Below are positions 15,358-23,256 of a DNA stretch of 64,000 bases, piece by piece (position 1 is the first letter of the stretch; the number at the start of each line of letters is the position of its first letter). The stretch is taken from the NCBI RefSeq assembly GCF_001997345.1, contig NZ_CP019606.1, forward strand, positions 2,232,001-2,296,000, in the 5' to 3' direction. The notes beneath the pieces were generated by a model, which was given only the letters and a program-made list of their open reading frames with translations, had not been told where the DNA came from and did not search any database. A program made the translations under genes and the position numbers. The DNA is from Tessaracoccus aquimaris (GTDB lineage Bacteria; Actinomycetota; Actinomycetes; Propionibacteriales; Propionibacteriaceae).

Positions 15358-16278
15358 TCAGGCGGCGTTGAGTCGTCGTTGCGCGGCGGCGGCCGCACCG
15401 AGGGCGACGCCGTCTCCCCCGAGCCTGGCACGCACCACGTCGAGCGGCACACCCGAGACGGGGGCATCGCTGCGCAGCGTCGCCTCGAGCGAGGGAAGCA
15501 GCAGGTCCCAGGCGTGCGTTACCCCTCCGCCGACGACGACGCGGGTCAGGTCGAGCACTCCTGCGGTCGCGACGCAGGCCATCGCGAGCGCCCTTCCCGC
15601 CTTGTCGAAGACGGCGAGCGCGGTCGGGTCGCCCGTGCGGGCAAGGTCGGCGATCGCGGCGGCGGACCGGGCGACCCCGGCGGCCTCCGCGTAGCGCAGT
15701 TCGATGGAGCGCCCGGAGGCGAGGGTCTCGAGGTGGCCGACCTGGCCGCAGGTGCACACCAGGTCGCTGTAGCCGGGGGTGTGCCCGATCTCGCCGGCCG
15801 CGCCGTGCGGGCCGTACCTGAGCCTCCCGTCGAGGACGACGGCGCCGCCGACCCCGGTGCCGAGCATGATGCCGAGCACGTCGGGGGCGGAGGCCTCTCC
15901 CCAGGCGACCTCGCCGAGCAGGAAGGCGTTGACGTCGTTCTCCACCCGGACCGGCACGCCGAGGCGGCGTTCGAGTTCGGGCCCGAGCGCGAACCCCGCC
16001 CAGCCGGTGAACGTGTCGGAGGCGGCCGTGACGTGGCCGCGTTCGGCGTCGATGACCCCTGCTGCCCCCACGCCTGCCGCGACGAGTCGCACGCCGGAAC
16101 TCGCGACGAGCGAGGCGACCAGCCCGGCGGCGGCGTCGGCCATGGCCGGGCCCCCGTCGCTTGCTGGCGCGGGCACGACGCCCCTCGCCAGGACCGCTCC
16201 ACCGTCGTCGACGAGCAGCGCGGCGATCTTGGTGCCTCCGATGTCGATGCCAGCGATGGCGTTCTGCTCGGGTGCCAC
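15358..16278 (-). CDS. ROK-family sugar kinase
   Basis: The 306-residue protein lacks the N-terminal DNA-binding domain of ROK repressors and begins with the ATP-binding phosphate loop IAGIDIGGTKIAALLVD, so it is a kinase-type ROK protein. The catalytic region VRVENDVNAFLLGEVAWG, the LGTGVGGAVVLDG loop and the zinc motif CTCGQVGHLETLASG are present. ROK kinases phosphorylate glucose, N-acetylglucosamine, N-acetylmannosamine, fructose or related sugars; GlcNAc or a mannose/fructose derivative would suit this locus. GTG 16278 starts one base past the upstream permease stop. Confidence 0.9.
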   Translation of the reverse strand: MAPEQNAIAGIDIGGTKIAALLVDDGGAVLARGVVPAPASDGGPAMADAAAGLVASLVASSGVRLVAAGVGAAGVIDAERGHVTAASDTFTGWAGFALGPELERRLGVPVRVENDVNAFLLGEVAWGEASAPDVLGIMLGTGVGGAVVLDGRLRYGPHGAAGEIGHTPGYSDLVCTCGQVGHLETLASGRSIELRYAEAAGVARSAAAIADLARTGDPTALAVFDKAGRALAMACVATAGVLDLTRVVVGGGVTHAWDLLLPSLEATLRSDAPVSGVPLDVVRARLGGDGVALGAAAAAQRRLNAA

Positions 16279-16279
16279 C

Positions 16280-17188
16280 TCACCGCCCCCCGAGGCCGGC
16301 CATGGCGATGCCCTTGACGAGGTGCTTCTGCAGGACGATCACGAGCAGCGTGGTGGGGATCATCGAGATGATCGCGGCCGCCATCTGCAGGTCCCAGCGG
16401 GTTCCGGTGAGGCCGGAGAAGCTGGCGAGGCCGACGGGGAGGGTCCCGCGGGCGTTGTAGTCGACCGTCACGATCAGCGGCCACAGGTAGCTGTTCCAGA
16501 AGGACAGGAAGGTGAACACCGAGAGCACCGCGAGGGCCGACTTCGACAGCGGGAGCAGGATCAGGACGAAGGTCCTGATGGGGCCTGCGCCGTCGACGCG
16601 GGCCGCCTCCTCCATCTCGTAGGGGATGCCGCGGAAGAACTGGCGCATCAGGAAGGTCCCGAAGGCGCCGAACGCGAAGGGCAGGACCAGCGCCTGGTAG
16701 GTGTCGACCCAGTTGAACCACTGCATGACCTGGAACATCGGGATGACCAGCACCTCTGCTGGCACCATCAGCGTCGCGAGGAAGAGGATGAAGACGGCGT
16801 CGCGGCCCTTCCAGCGCAGCCGCCCGAAGGCGTAGCCGGCGCAGGACGAGACGATCAGCACGACGAGGGTGCCCGCGATCGCGACCAACAGCGAGTTGAA
16901 GATGTAGGTCCAGAACGGGCCGAACTTGAAGACCTCGACGAAGTTGCTCCAGCGGACCTCAGAGCCGATCAGGCGCGGGGGCATCGCGAACATCTCGCCG
17001 TTCGGCTTGAGCGCCGAGAAGAAGGCGTAGATGAGCGGAAGCATGAACAGGGCCGCCGCCAGGTAGACCGTGATGTGGGCCAGGATCAGGCGGGCGCGCT
17101 GGCCGGGGGTCAGCGGCGCCTTCGCCTGCGAGCGGTGCTCGGCCTCGACTCCCTCGTCGAGCGGCATTGCCATCGGACTAGTGCTCAT
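16280..17188 (-). CDS. Sugar ABC transporter permease, MalG type
   Basis: The 302-residue inner-membrane protein has six predicted membrane segments and the conserved cytoplasmic EAA loop EMEEAARVDGAGPIRTFVLILLPLSKSALAVLSVFTFLSFWNSYLWPL (about 195-240), the site that contacts the ATPase. Such CUT1-class permeases import oligosaccharides with a partner permease and a lipoprotein. ATG 17188 overlaps the last 11 bases of the preceding permease gene and lies after AGAAGAAGTGGG. No ATPase gene is nearby, so a shared MsiK-type ATPase encoded elsewhere probably powers it. Confidence 0.93.
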   Translation of the reverse strand: MSTSPMAMPLDEGVEAEHRSQAKAPLTPGQRARLILAHITVYLAAALFMLPLIYAFFSALKPNGEMFAMPPRLIGSEVRWSNFVEVFKFGPFWTYIFNSLLVAIAGTLVVLIVSSCAGYAFGRLRWKGRDAVFILFLATLMVPAEVLVIPMFQVMQWFNWVDTYQALVLPFAFGAFGTFLMRQFFRGIPYEMEEAARVDGAGPIRTFVLILLPLSKSALAVLSVFTFLSFWNSYLWPLIVTVDYNARGTLPVGLASFSGLTGTRWDLQMAAAIISMIPTTLLVIVLQKHLVKGIAMAGLGGR

Positions 17189-18086
17189 AGTGCACCCACT
17201 TCTTCTGGGCACCGAACTGGACGGCGGTGATGATGATGATCAGGGCGAACAGGATCCAGGCACCAGCCGCTGCAAGGCCGAGGTCCTGGAACTTGAAGCC
17301 CTGGTTGTAGATCCACATCACCAACGGCAGCGTGGCGTTGCCTGGTCCGCCTCCGGTGAGCAACTGTGGCTGCGCGAAGACCTGAAGCGAGGTGATCATC
17401 GTCATGACGGCCGCGAAGAAGATCGACGGCGAGATCATCGGCAGGATGATGCCCCAGGTGACGCGCCAGCCCGACGCACCGTCGATGGCGGCCGCCTCGA
17501 GCACCGACTCGGGCAACTGCTCGAGCGCGGCGGAGAAGATCAGCATGTTGTAGCCGAGGCCCTGCCACACGCTCATCACGACGACCATGATCATGGCCCA
17601 GTTGCGGTCGGCCAGGAAGTTGGGCAGTTCGACGCCGAACCAACTGGTGGCGACGCCGTTGAAGAGCCCCTGGGGCTGCAGCAGCATCTTCCAGACCAGC
17701 ACGTTGGCGACCATCGGGGTCACGACGGGGATGAAGAACAGGACCCTCAGTGCGCCGCGGCCGCGAATGCGCGGGCCGAGCCCGATCGCGAGCAGCAGCG
17801 ACAAGATGATGTTGGTGGGGACGTAGAGGACGGTGAAGACAAGCGAGTTCTTCAGCGCCGGGAGGAAGTTGGGGTCATCGAGCAGGCGCCCGTAGTTCGC
17901 CCCGCCGTTGAAGGTGCGGGCGCCGAACGTCGGCCAGTCGAAGAAGCTCATCACGATGGACAAGACGACAGGCACGATCGTGAACAGGGCGAGGCCCACC
18001 AGGGCTGGGCTGGCAAAGCCCAGCGCCTGGCGCGCCTCCATCCTTGCGAGAGACCCGCGTCGCGTTCGCGCGGTTGTCGAGGTCAT
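17178..18086 (-). CDS. Sugar ABC transporter permease, MalF type
   Basis: The 302-residue protein has six membrane segments and the EAA loop QLPESVLEAAAIDGASGWRVTWGIILPMISPSIFFAAVMTMI (about 188-229). It starts with a basic cytoplasmic segment (MTSTTARTRRGSLARMEARQALGF) and an ALVGLALFTIVPVVLSIVMSFFDW helix. It pairs with the MalG-type protein encoded next. It follows the solute-binding protein gene by 14 bases. Confidence 0.93.
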   Translation of the reverse strand: MTSTTARTRRGSLARMEARQALGFASPALVGLALFTIVPVVLSIVMSFFDWPTFGARTFNGGANYGRLLDDPNFLPALKNSLVFTVLYVPTNIILSLLLAIGLGPRIRGRGALRVLFFIPVVTPMVANVLVWKMLLQPQGLFNGVATSWFGVELPNFLADRNWAMIMVVVMSVWQGLGYNMLIFSAALEQLPESVLEAAAIDGASGWRVTWGIILPMISPSIFFAAVMTMITSLQVFAQPQLLTGGGPGNATLPLVMWIYNQGFKFQDLGLAAAGAWILFALIIIITAVQFGAQKKWVHYEH

Positions 18087-18100
18087 CGTCGAGGATTCCC

Positions 18101-19381
18101 CTAGCCGCCGAACTGCTGCTGGGCAGTCTCGAGCACGGTCTTCATGTCCTGCTGTCCGTTGTAGACGCTGACCAGTTCGGGCTGGACGTAGGTGTCGACC
18201 TTCGCCCAGTTGTCGCTGACGTACTGGCCCTCGACGTTCTTGAACGCCGCCTCGAAGGTGGCCTTGACCATGTCGCGGTGCGCCTCGTCGATCGACTCGA
18301 AGTACAGCGGCTGGCTCTCGGCGCGGGCCGGGTAGCTGCGACCGGAGCTTGCGATGGAGTCCTGCGAGTCCTTGCTCAGCAGCGAGCCGAGCACCTTGAG
18401 GGCCGCGTCCTTGTTGGCGCAGTTCTTGGAGATGCCGTAGCCGGAGCCGAGGATCAGCGACAGGTTGCCCTTGTCGCCCGCGGGCAGCGGGGCGAGGCCC
18501 GCCTTGAAGCCAGCGTCGTTGTTGAGGTAGCCGACGGCGTTCCAGGTGCCGTCGACGGCCATCGCCGCGTTGGCGCCGGTGAACTGGTTCTCGCCCCAGC
18601 CGGTGTCAGAGGCCGATGCGACAGGAGCCGCGACCTTCTGCTCGGTGACGAGGCCCGCGTACCAGGTGGCCGCGTCGAGGAAGGCGGGGTCGGTGAGCTG
18701 CAGCTTGCCGTCCTGCGTGACGGGCTGCACGCCAGCCTTGGCGATCGGGAGCGCCTGCCACTGGAAGCCACCCATGCCGATGCCGAAGCCGTACTTGCCG
18801 TCCTTGGTTGCCGCCTTGGCCGCCGCCTCGAAGTCGTCGAAGGTCCAGCCGATCTTTGGCAGCGTCGCGCCCGCGGCCGTCAGCTGATCCTCGTTGTAGT
18901 AGGTCACCATGGTGGCGACGTCGAACGGGAGGCCGTACAGCTCGCCCTTGTTCTTGAGGATCTCAAGGGACCCCTCGGCGAAGTCGCTCTCCGCAAGGCC
19001 AGCGGCCTTGAGGTCGTCGGCGGTGAGGACGGCGAAGCCGTCGGTGTAGCTGGCGAGCATGCCGGAGTTCATGCCGGTCACGCAGGCCATGTTGTTCGAG
19101 GCCATGTTGGTGGTGAGCTTCGTGAAGAAGTCACCCCAGGGTGCGGTGCGCAGTTCGACCTTGATGTCGGGGTTCTGCTTCTTGACGACGTCCATCTGCG
19201 CCTCGAGCGCCTTGGTGTCGTCCTCGCTGCCTGCCCACATGTCGACGACGATCGCCTCGCCCTTGTCGCCGCCACCGTTCGTGCCGCCCTGCGTCGGCGA
19301 GTTGCCGCCGCCACCGCAGCCGGTGAGCACGACGGCGAGCCCAGCGACCGCGGCCACTGCTCCCAAACGGATCTTCTTCAT
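18101..19381 (-). CDS. Extracellular sugar-binding lipoprotein (ABC transporter)
   Basis: The 426-residue precursor has a lipoprotein signal peptide, [22 protein letters not shown]22, followed by a Gly/Ser/Asn-rich linker. The mature part is a family 1 extracellular solute-binding protein with [52 protein letters not shown] at the N-lobe, and aromatic residues suited to sugar binding. It captures sugars or short glycans outside the cell and is the first gene of the operon. ATG 19381 follows a strong GAAGGAGGG; an upstream in-frame start at 19435 would spoil the signal peptide and is rejected. Confidence 0.94.
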   Translation of the reverse strand: MKKIRLGAVAAVAGLAVVLTGCGGGGNSPTQGGTNGGGDKGEAIVVDMWAGSEDDTKALEAQMDVVKKQNPDIKVELRTAPWGDFFTKLTTNMASNNMACVTGMNSGMLASYTDGFAVLTADDLKAAGLAESDFAEGSLEILKNKGELYGLPFDVATMVTYYNEDQLTAAGATLPKIGWTFDDFEAAAKAATKDGKYGFGIGMGGFQWQALPIAKAGVQPVTQDGKLQLTDPAFLDAATWYAGLVTEQKVAAPVASASDTGWGENQFTGANAAMAVDGTWNAVGYLNNDAGFKAGLAPLPAGDKGNLSLILGSGYGISKNCANKDAALKVLGSLLSKDSQDSIASSGRSYPARAESQPLYFESIDEAHRDMVKATFEAAFKNVEGQYVSDNWAKVDTYVQPELVSVYNGQQDMKTVLETAQQQFGG

Positions 19382-19407
19382 TGAAACCCTCCTTCGGGTG
19401 GTGGACT

Positions 19408-19427
19408 TTGTTCGATGATCGAAACAA
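19408..19427. promoter_or_regulatory. Candidate ROK-repressor operator
   Basis: The 20-bp near-palindrome TTGTTCGATGATCGAAACAA lies 27 bases from the binding-protein start in the divergent promoter region between the ABC operon and the ROK repressor gene. Half-sites are TTGTT(T)CGAT, with a one-base difference. Position and symmetry fit an operator for the adjacent repressor. The remaining divergent region (19428-19574) is AT-richer and includes AAAGTTATCAAAAGG, but I cannot assign promoters firmly. Confidence 0.5.
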
Positions 19428-19574
19428 CTTTCCACACGACTGAATGAAGTTACTGTGACATATCCAGCAGGAAACCGCTAGAGGGAGGCGCAAAGTTATC
19501 AAAAGGTGACCTACCGGGCGCATCGCGGACCGTCGAGGGATACCCTTGTCTTACTTTGACCCCGAAGGAAGATC

Positions 19575-20717
19575 ATGCGGACTCCCCCTGAAACCGGCGA
19601 GACGGACGTCACGGCGCAGCGCATCCTCGACCTCGTGGCGCGCGGGCAGGCCCGCTCCCGCACCGAACTGGCCTCGGCCCTCGGGCTCGCAGCGTCGACC
19701 GTCGGGCTGCGGGTCCAGTCACTCGTCGACACCGGCCTGCTGCGGGAGAGCGGGGCAGGCGCCTCCAGCGGCGGACGGCGCCCACGACTGCTGGAGATCA
19801 ACGGGGGCCAGGGTGAGGTGCTCACCATCGACCTCGGCGGCGGCCACGCCCGGCTCGGCAGGCACGGCCTCAGCGGCGCGCTCGTGGAGACCGCCGCGCT
19901 CCCCATCACGCTGGCCGAGGGTCCGGTGCCGACCCTCGACGCGGTGGCGGCCGCGCTGCGGGAGTTCGGCTCGAGCAGGCTGCGCGGCATCGGGGTCTCG
20001 CTCCCCGGCCCGGTCAACCCCGAGATCGGCGGGGTCGAGCAGCCCTCCCGGATGCCCGGCTGGCCCGGATACCGGGTCGGCGACCATCTCAGCGATGTGT
20101 TCGGCGTGCCGGTGGCCGTCGACAACGACGCGAACCTCGCGGCCCTCGGTGAACACCGGGTCCGCCTCGGCACCCGCCGCCACTCGATCACGGTCAAGGC
20201 AGGCACCGCGATCGGCTCCGGCATCATCGTTGACGGGCGGGTGCACCGCGGCGCCACCTCCGCCGCCGGGGACATCACGCACACCAGGATCGACTCGGAC
20301 GAACAGGTGCCGTGCTCCTGCGGCAACATCAACTGCCTCGAGACGGTCGCGAGCGGGGCAGGGGTGGTCCGTCAACTCCGGCAGGCCGGCTACGACGTGA
20401 CAACCACCGCCGAGGCGCTCGAACTCGCCAGGGCGGCCGACGTCACGGCCACCGGCCTGGTGCGAAGCGCCGGCACCCACCTCGGCCAGGTGCTCTCCGG
20501 GGTGGTGAACTTCTTCAACCCTCACGCGGTCTTCCTCACCGGGTCGATGAGTTCCTCCGAGCCGTTCTTGGCCGCCGTGCGCAGCCGCGTGTACGCGAGT
20601 TGCCACCCCCTGGTCACCCAGACGCTGCGGATCGAGGCCGCGACCACCGGCGCCGACGCGCCGCTGCTGGGGGCCGCGCGCCTGGTGCTCGACGAGTTGA
20701 CGCTCGCGGCTCCCTAG
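19575..20717 (+). CDS. ROK-family transcriptional repressor
   Basis: The 380-residue protein has an N-terminal winged helix (about 10-70: TAQRILDLVARGQARSRTELASALGLAASTVGLRVQSLVDTGLLRES) fused to a ROK sugar-binding domain. The latter keeps TIDLGGGHARLG, VDNDANLAALGEHRV, KAGTAIGSGIIVDG and the zinc motif CSCGNINCLETVASG. It is transcribed divergently from the ABC operon and very likely represses it until a sugar or sugar phosphate binds. ATG 19575 follows GAAGGAAGATC. Its stop codon overlaps the stop of the convergent fucosidase gene. Confidence 0.92.
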   Translation: MRTPPETGETDVTAQRILDLVARGQARSRTELASALGLAASTVGLRVQSLVDTGLLRESGAGASSGGRRPRLLEINGGQGEVLTIDLGGGHARLGRHGLSGALVETAALPITLAEGPVPTLDAVAAALREFGSSRLRGIGVSLPGPVNPEIGGVEQPSRMPGWPGYRVGDHLSDVFGVPVAVDNDANLAALGEHRVRLGTRRHSITVKAGTAIGSGIIVDGRVHRGATSAAGDITHTRIDSDEQVPCSCGNINCLETVASGAGVVRQLRQAGYDVTTTAEALELARAADVTATGLVRSAGTHLGQVLSGVVNFFNPHAVFLTGSMSSSEPFLAAVRSRVYASCHPLVTQTLRIEAATTGADAPLLGAARLVLDELTLAAP

Positions 20718-21970
20718 ATCAGCGTCAACTCGATCACGGGGACCAGCACGTCTGGCCGCTGCACCGGAAGGTGCACCGTCAGCGTCCCGGCCCGCTCCCC
20801 CGCCGGGGTCAGGTGCGAGGCCCGCTGGTCGGGGCTGCTGACGGAGGTGCGCAGCCAGGACCCGTCGCTCAGCAGGCGCGCGTAGCTGACCCGTCCGGCA
20901 AGGTCGGGCAGGTGCACGAAGCCGAGCGGCCAGGAGTGCAGGTGCAGGTACAACCTGTTTCCGCGGCGCGTGTAGACCCCCTCGCGCGGCGGCTCGAGGT
21001 CCGCATGCCCGCAGCCGATGACGGCATCGCGGTGCAGGTCCATCCACGCCCCCAGTTCGGCAAGCGTCGCCGCGTCGTGCGGGGTCAGCGCTCCCCTGCC
21101 GTCGGGGCCGACGTTGAGCAGCATGTTGCCGTCCATCGAGACAGAGTCGACGAGCATCTGCGCAAGCAGCGCGGCTGGCTTGTGGTTGACGTTGTCGCGG
21201 TCGTAGCCCCACGACCCGTTCATCGTCTGGCAGGCCTCCCAGACCTGAGGCGCGCCGTCCTTGAGCAGCGGGGCGGTCGGCTGGTACTGCTCGGGGGTCA
21301 CGAAGTCGCCCTCGACTCCAAGCCGGTCGTTGACGATCATCGCGGGCTGCAGGCGTCGGCAGAGCGCAAGCAGGCCCGCCGAGTCCCAGTCCTCCGCCGA
21401 CTTGCCGCGGAGCCCCTGCTTGGTCTCGGGGTAGGTGTAGTCGAAGAAGAGGTAGTCGATCTCTCCGTACCCGGTGAGCAGTTCGGCGACCTGCCCGTGC
21501 AGGAAGTTGCGGTAGCGGGCCATGTCGCGCGATGCGTTGGCCTCGGCGACGTCGGCGCGCTCGCGCAGCGGATGCACCCAGTCGATGGTGAAGTCGGGGT
21601 GGTGCCAGTCGATCAGCGAGTGGTAGAGGCCGACGCGCAGCCCCGCGGCCCGCGCGGCGTCGACGAACTCGCGCACCAGGTCGCGCCCGCAGGCGGCGGT
21701 CGCCGTGTAGTCGGTCAGGGCGGAGTCCCACAGCGCGAAGCCCTCGTGGTGCTTGGTCGTCAGGACGGCGTAGCCCATGCCCGCCGCGACCGCGGCCGCC
21801 ACGATCGCCTCGGCGTCGAAGCGGTCGGGGTCGAAGTGGTCGAAGTAGACGCGGTACTCCTTCGGGCTCATCTGCTCGTAGGTCTGCACCCACTCGTGGC
21901 GGGCCGCGCCGCTGTAGAGGCCGAAGTGGACGAAGAGACCAAAGCGGGCCTCGGTGAACCAGTGCGACAT
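20714..21970 (-). CDS. GH29 alpha-L-fucosidase (second copy)
   Basis: The 418-residue enzyme is only distantly related to the operon copy. GH29 motifs are ARFGLFVHFGLYSG (about 8-21), TTKHHEGFALWDS (about 71-83), IDYLFFDYTYPETK (with the nucleophile Asp in FFD) and DGNMLLNVGPDGRG. It has no signal peptide. ATG 21970 is chosen because it follows a strong CCAAGGAGG; ATG 22000 would add ten residues and lacks an RBS. Two divergent fucosidases suggest different linkages (for example core alpha-1,6 and antennary alpha-1,3/4), which is inference. Confidence 0.92.
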   Translation of the reverse strand: MSHWFTEARFGLFVHFGLYSGAARHEWVQTYEQMSPKEYRVYFDHFDPDRFDAEAIVAAAVAAGMGYAVLTTKHHEGFALWDSALTDYTATAACGRDLVREFVDAARAAGLRVGLYHSLIDWHHPDFTIDWVHPLRERADVAEANASRDMARYRNFLHGQVAELLTGYGEIDYLFFDYTYPETKQGLRGKSAEDWDSAGLLALCRRLQPAMIVNDRLGVEGDFVTPEQYQPTAPLLKDGAPQVWEACQTMNGSWGYDRDNVNHKPAALLAQMLVDSVSMDGNMLLNVGPDGRGALTPHDAATLAELGAWMDLHRDAVIGCGHADLEPPREGVYTRRGNRLYLHLHSWPLGFVHLPDLAGRVSYARLLSDGSWLRTSVSSPDQRASHLTPAGERAGTLTVHLPVQRPDVLVPVIELTLI

Positions 21971-22014
21971 CGCGCCTCCTTGGACGAGTTCGCCGGTCAT
22001 TGTGCCACGGCGGC

Positions 22015-22455
22015 TCAGCCGGCCAGTTCCTCCAGCGCCTTGGCGAGGCGACGCTGCCGGGTGGCGTCCTGTTTCGCGTCGGCGATGCCGCGGGCCATCT
22101 CCTTGCGGCGGGTGAAGCTGAGTGCGTCGAAGGCTGCCCTGGCCGCCGGGTCGGCGTCGAGCGCCGCGGCCAGGTCGGCTGGCACCTCGACGGTGCGTTC
22201 CTGCTCGTCCGGGGCGATCGCGACCGCGACCTTGTCTCCGATCTCCACGCCCAACTCGGCGCGGGCCGCCTTGCTGAGCCCGATGCAGATGACATCGCCC
22301 ATCCTTGCGACCCGCAGTCGCGCCGACCGTCCGTCGATCGTGACGACCACGGGTGGCGTCTTGCGGGCGGATAGTTCCGCGACCTGGGCGTCGGTGAGCA
22401 TGATCGCGGCGGCTGGGCCGACGGGCTCGATCGTGGTGTGCAGTTCGAGGGTCAT
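22015..22455 (-). CDS. DUF1905/YdeI-like two-domain small protein
   Basis: The 146-residue product begins with a DUF1905-like beta domain (TLELHTTIEPVGPAAAIMLTDAQVAELSARKTPPVVVTIDGR..., about 1-85) and continues with a YdeI/OmpD-associated helical tail (DLAAALDADPAARAAFDALSFTRRKEMARGIADAKQDATRQRRLAKALEEL, about 95-143). Proteins with this pair of domains are common in actinobacteria; their molecular role is not established. ATG 22455 follows CTAGGAGTTGCC. It sits 8 bases downstream of another DUF1905 gene, so the two form an operon. Confidence 0.85.
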   Translation of the reverse strand: MTLELHTTIEPVGPAAAIMLTDAQVAELSARKTPPVVVTIDGRSARLRVARMGDVICIGLSKAARAELGVEIGDKVAVAIAPDEQERTVEVPADLAAALDADPAARAAFDALSFTRRKEMARGIADAKQDATRQRRLAKALEELAG

Positions 22456-22463
22456 GGCAACTC

Positions 22464-22766
22464 CTAGACGCGGGGCTCGAGGTGGATCGTCGCGTGGACG
22501 ACGTCGCCGAGGCCGATGTCCTCCGCGCGTTGAACCGCGACCTTGACGGGGAGCAGGTAGCCGCCGTCGCGAGGGAAGAGCGAGGTGGTGAACTCGGTCC
22601 CGCCGATCACGGCGCGGGTCGAGATGCAGCCCCATCCGTAGGTCAGGATCGACGCCGAGTCGGAGATCACCCCCGCGGCCTCCTCTGGAAGCACGACGAA
22701 CAGGAACGGCGCGGGCCCGCGCCACTCGATGATCTCGCCGTCAAACTCCAGTTCCATGCGGGTCAT
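22464..22766 (-). CDS. DUF1905 domain protein
   Basis: The 100-residue protein is a stand-alone DUF1905 domain: EFDGEIIEWRGPAPFLFVVLPEEAAGVISDSASILTYGWGCISTRAVIGGTEFTTSLFPRDGGYLLPVKVAVQRAEDIGLGDVV. The patterns W-x-GP-PF-FV-LPEE and GG-YLLPVK are family hallmarks. Function is unknown. The ATG at 22766 or the one three codons later could be the start. Confidence 0.85.
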   Translation of the reverse strand: MTRMELEFDGEIIEWRGPAPFLFVVLPEEAAGVISDSASILTYGWGCISTRAVIGGTEFTTSLFPRDGGYLLPVKVAVQRAEDIGLGDVVHATIHLEPRV

Positions 22767-22845
22767 TGTGCCGCGCGCACGGGCAGGTCGGGCCGACTTT
22801 CCGGCACCGACACGAACTGTCGGTGCCGGCCGTTAGCGTGGTCGC

Positions 22846-23184
22846 ATGACGCTCAATATCGCAATGATCACCATCGACAGTTCCGATCCGCGCCCCCTCG
22901 CGACCTGGTGGGCCGAGCGGCTCGGGGCCCCGATCCAGGCCGAGAACGACGGCTGGTTCTTCGTCATCGGGAGCACCCCGACGCTCGCGATCCAGCACGT
23001 CGGCGACCCGACGCCCGGGAAGAACCGGATCCACCTGGACCTCACCGTCGAGGACCTGGACGGCGCCCGCGACGAACTGCTGGCGGCCGGCGCGAGCCTC
23101 GTCGAGGAGCGCGGCGACGAGTCCTTCCGCTGGATCACGCTCGCGGATCCGCAGGGCAACCAGTTCTGCATCGCGAGCCACTGA
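22846..23184 (+). CDS. VOC-superfamily (glyoxalase/bleomycin-resistance-like) protein
   Basis: The 112-residue protein contains the repeated beta-alpha-beta-beta-beta folds of the vicinal-oxygen-chelate superfamily: IAMITIDSSDPRPLATWWAERLGAPIQ... and KNRIHLDLTVEDLDGARDELLAAGASLVEERG...WITLADPQGNQFCIASH. The H in RIHLDL and the E/Q positions near the C-terminus could hold a metal. The substrate is unknown. It ends before a bidirectional terminator. Confidence 0.85.
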   Translation: MTLNIAMITIDSSDPRPLATWWAERLGAPIQAENDGWFFVIGSTPTLAIQHVGDPTPGKNRIHLDLTVEDLDGARDELLAAGASLVEERGDESFRWITLADPQGNQFCIASH

Positions 23185-23212
23185 GCCGTCACAGCTTGGG
23201 GGGCGACGCGAA

Positions 23213-23243
23213 GCGGCCCAGGGTGAGGGTCACCCTGGGCCGC
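23213..23243. terminator. Bidirectional terminator between VOC gene and GH85 gene
   Basis: A perfect 13-bp stem, GCGGCCCAGGGTG / CACCCTGGGCCGC, with a 5-base loop AGGGT is followed by CTTTCT on the plus strand. It lies between two convergent genes and can serve both. Confidence 0.9.
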
Positions 23244-23256
23244 CTTTCTAGGCTGG

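Noticed and set aside
13796..15694. 632-residue frame antisense to the M81 and ROK kinase genes
   Set aside because: Val/Gly/Asp/Arg-rich composition and no motif; the minus-strand genes have clear family matches.
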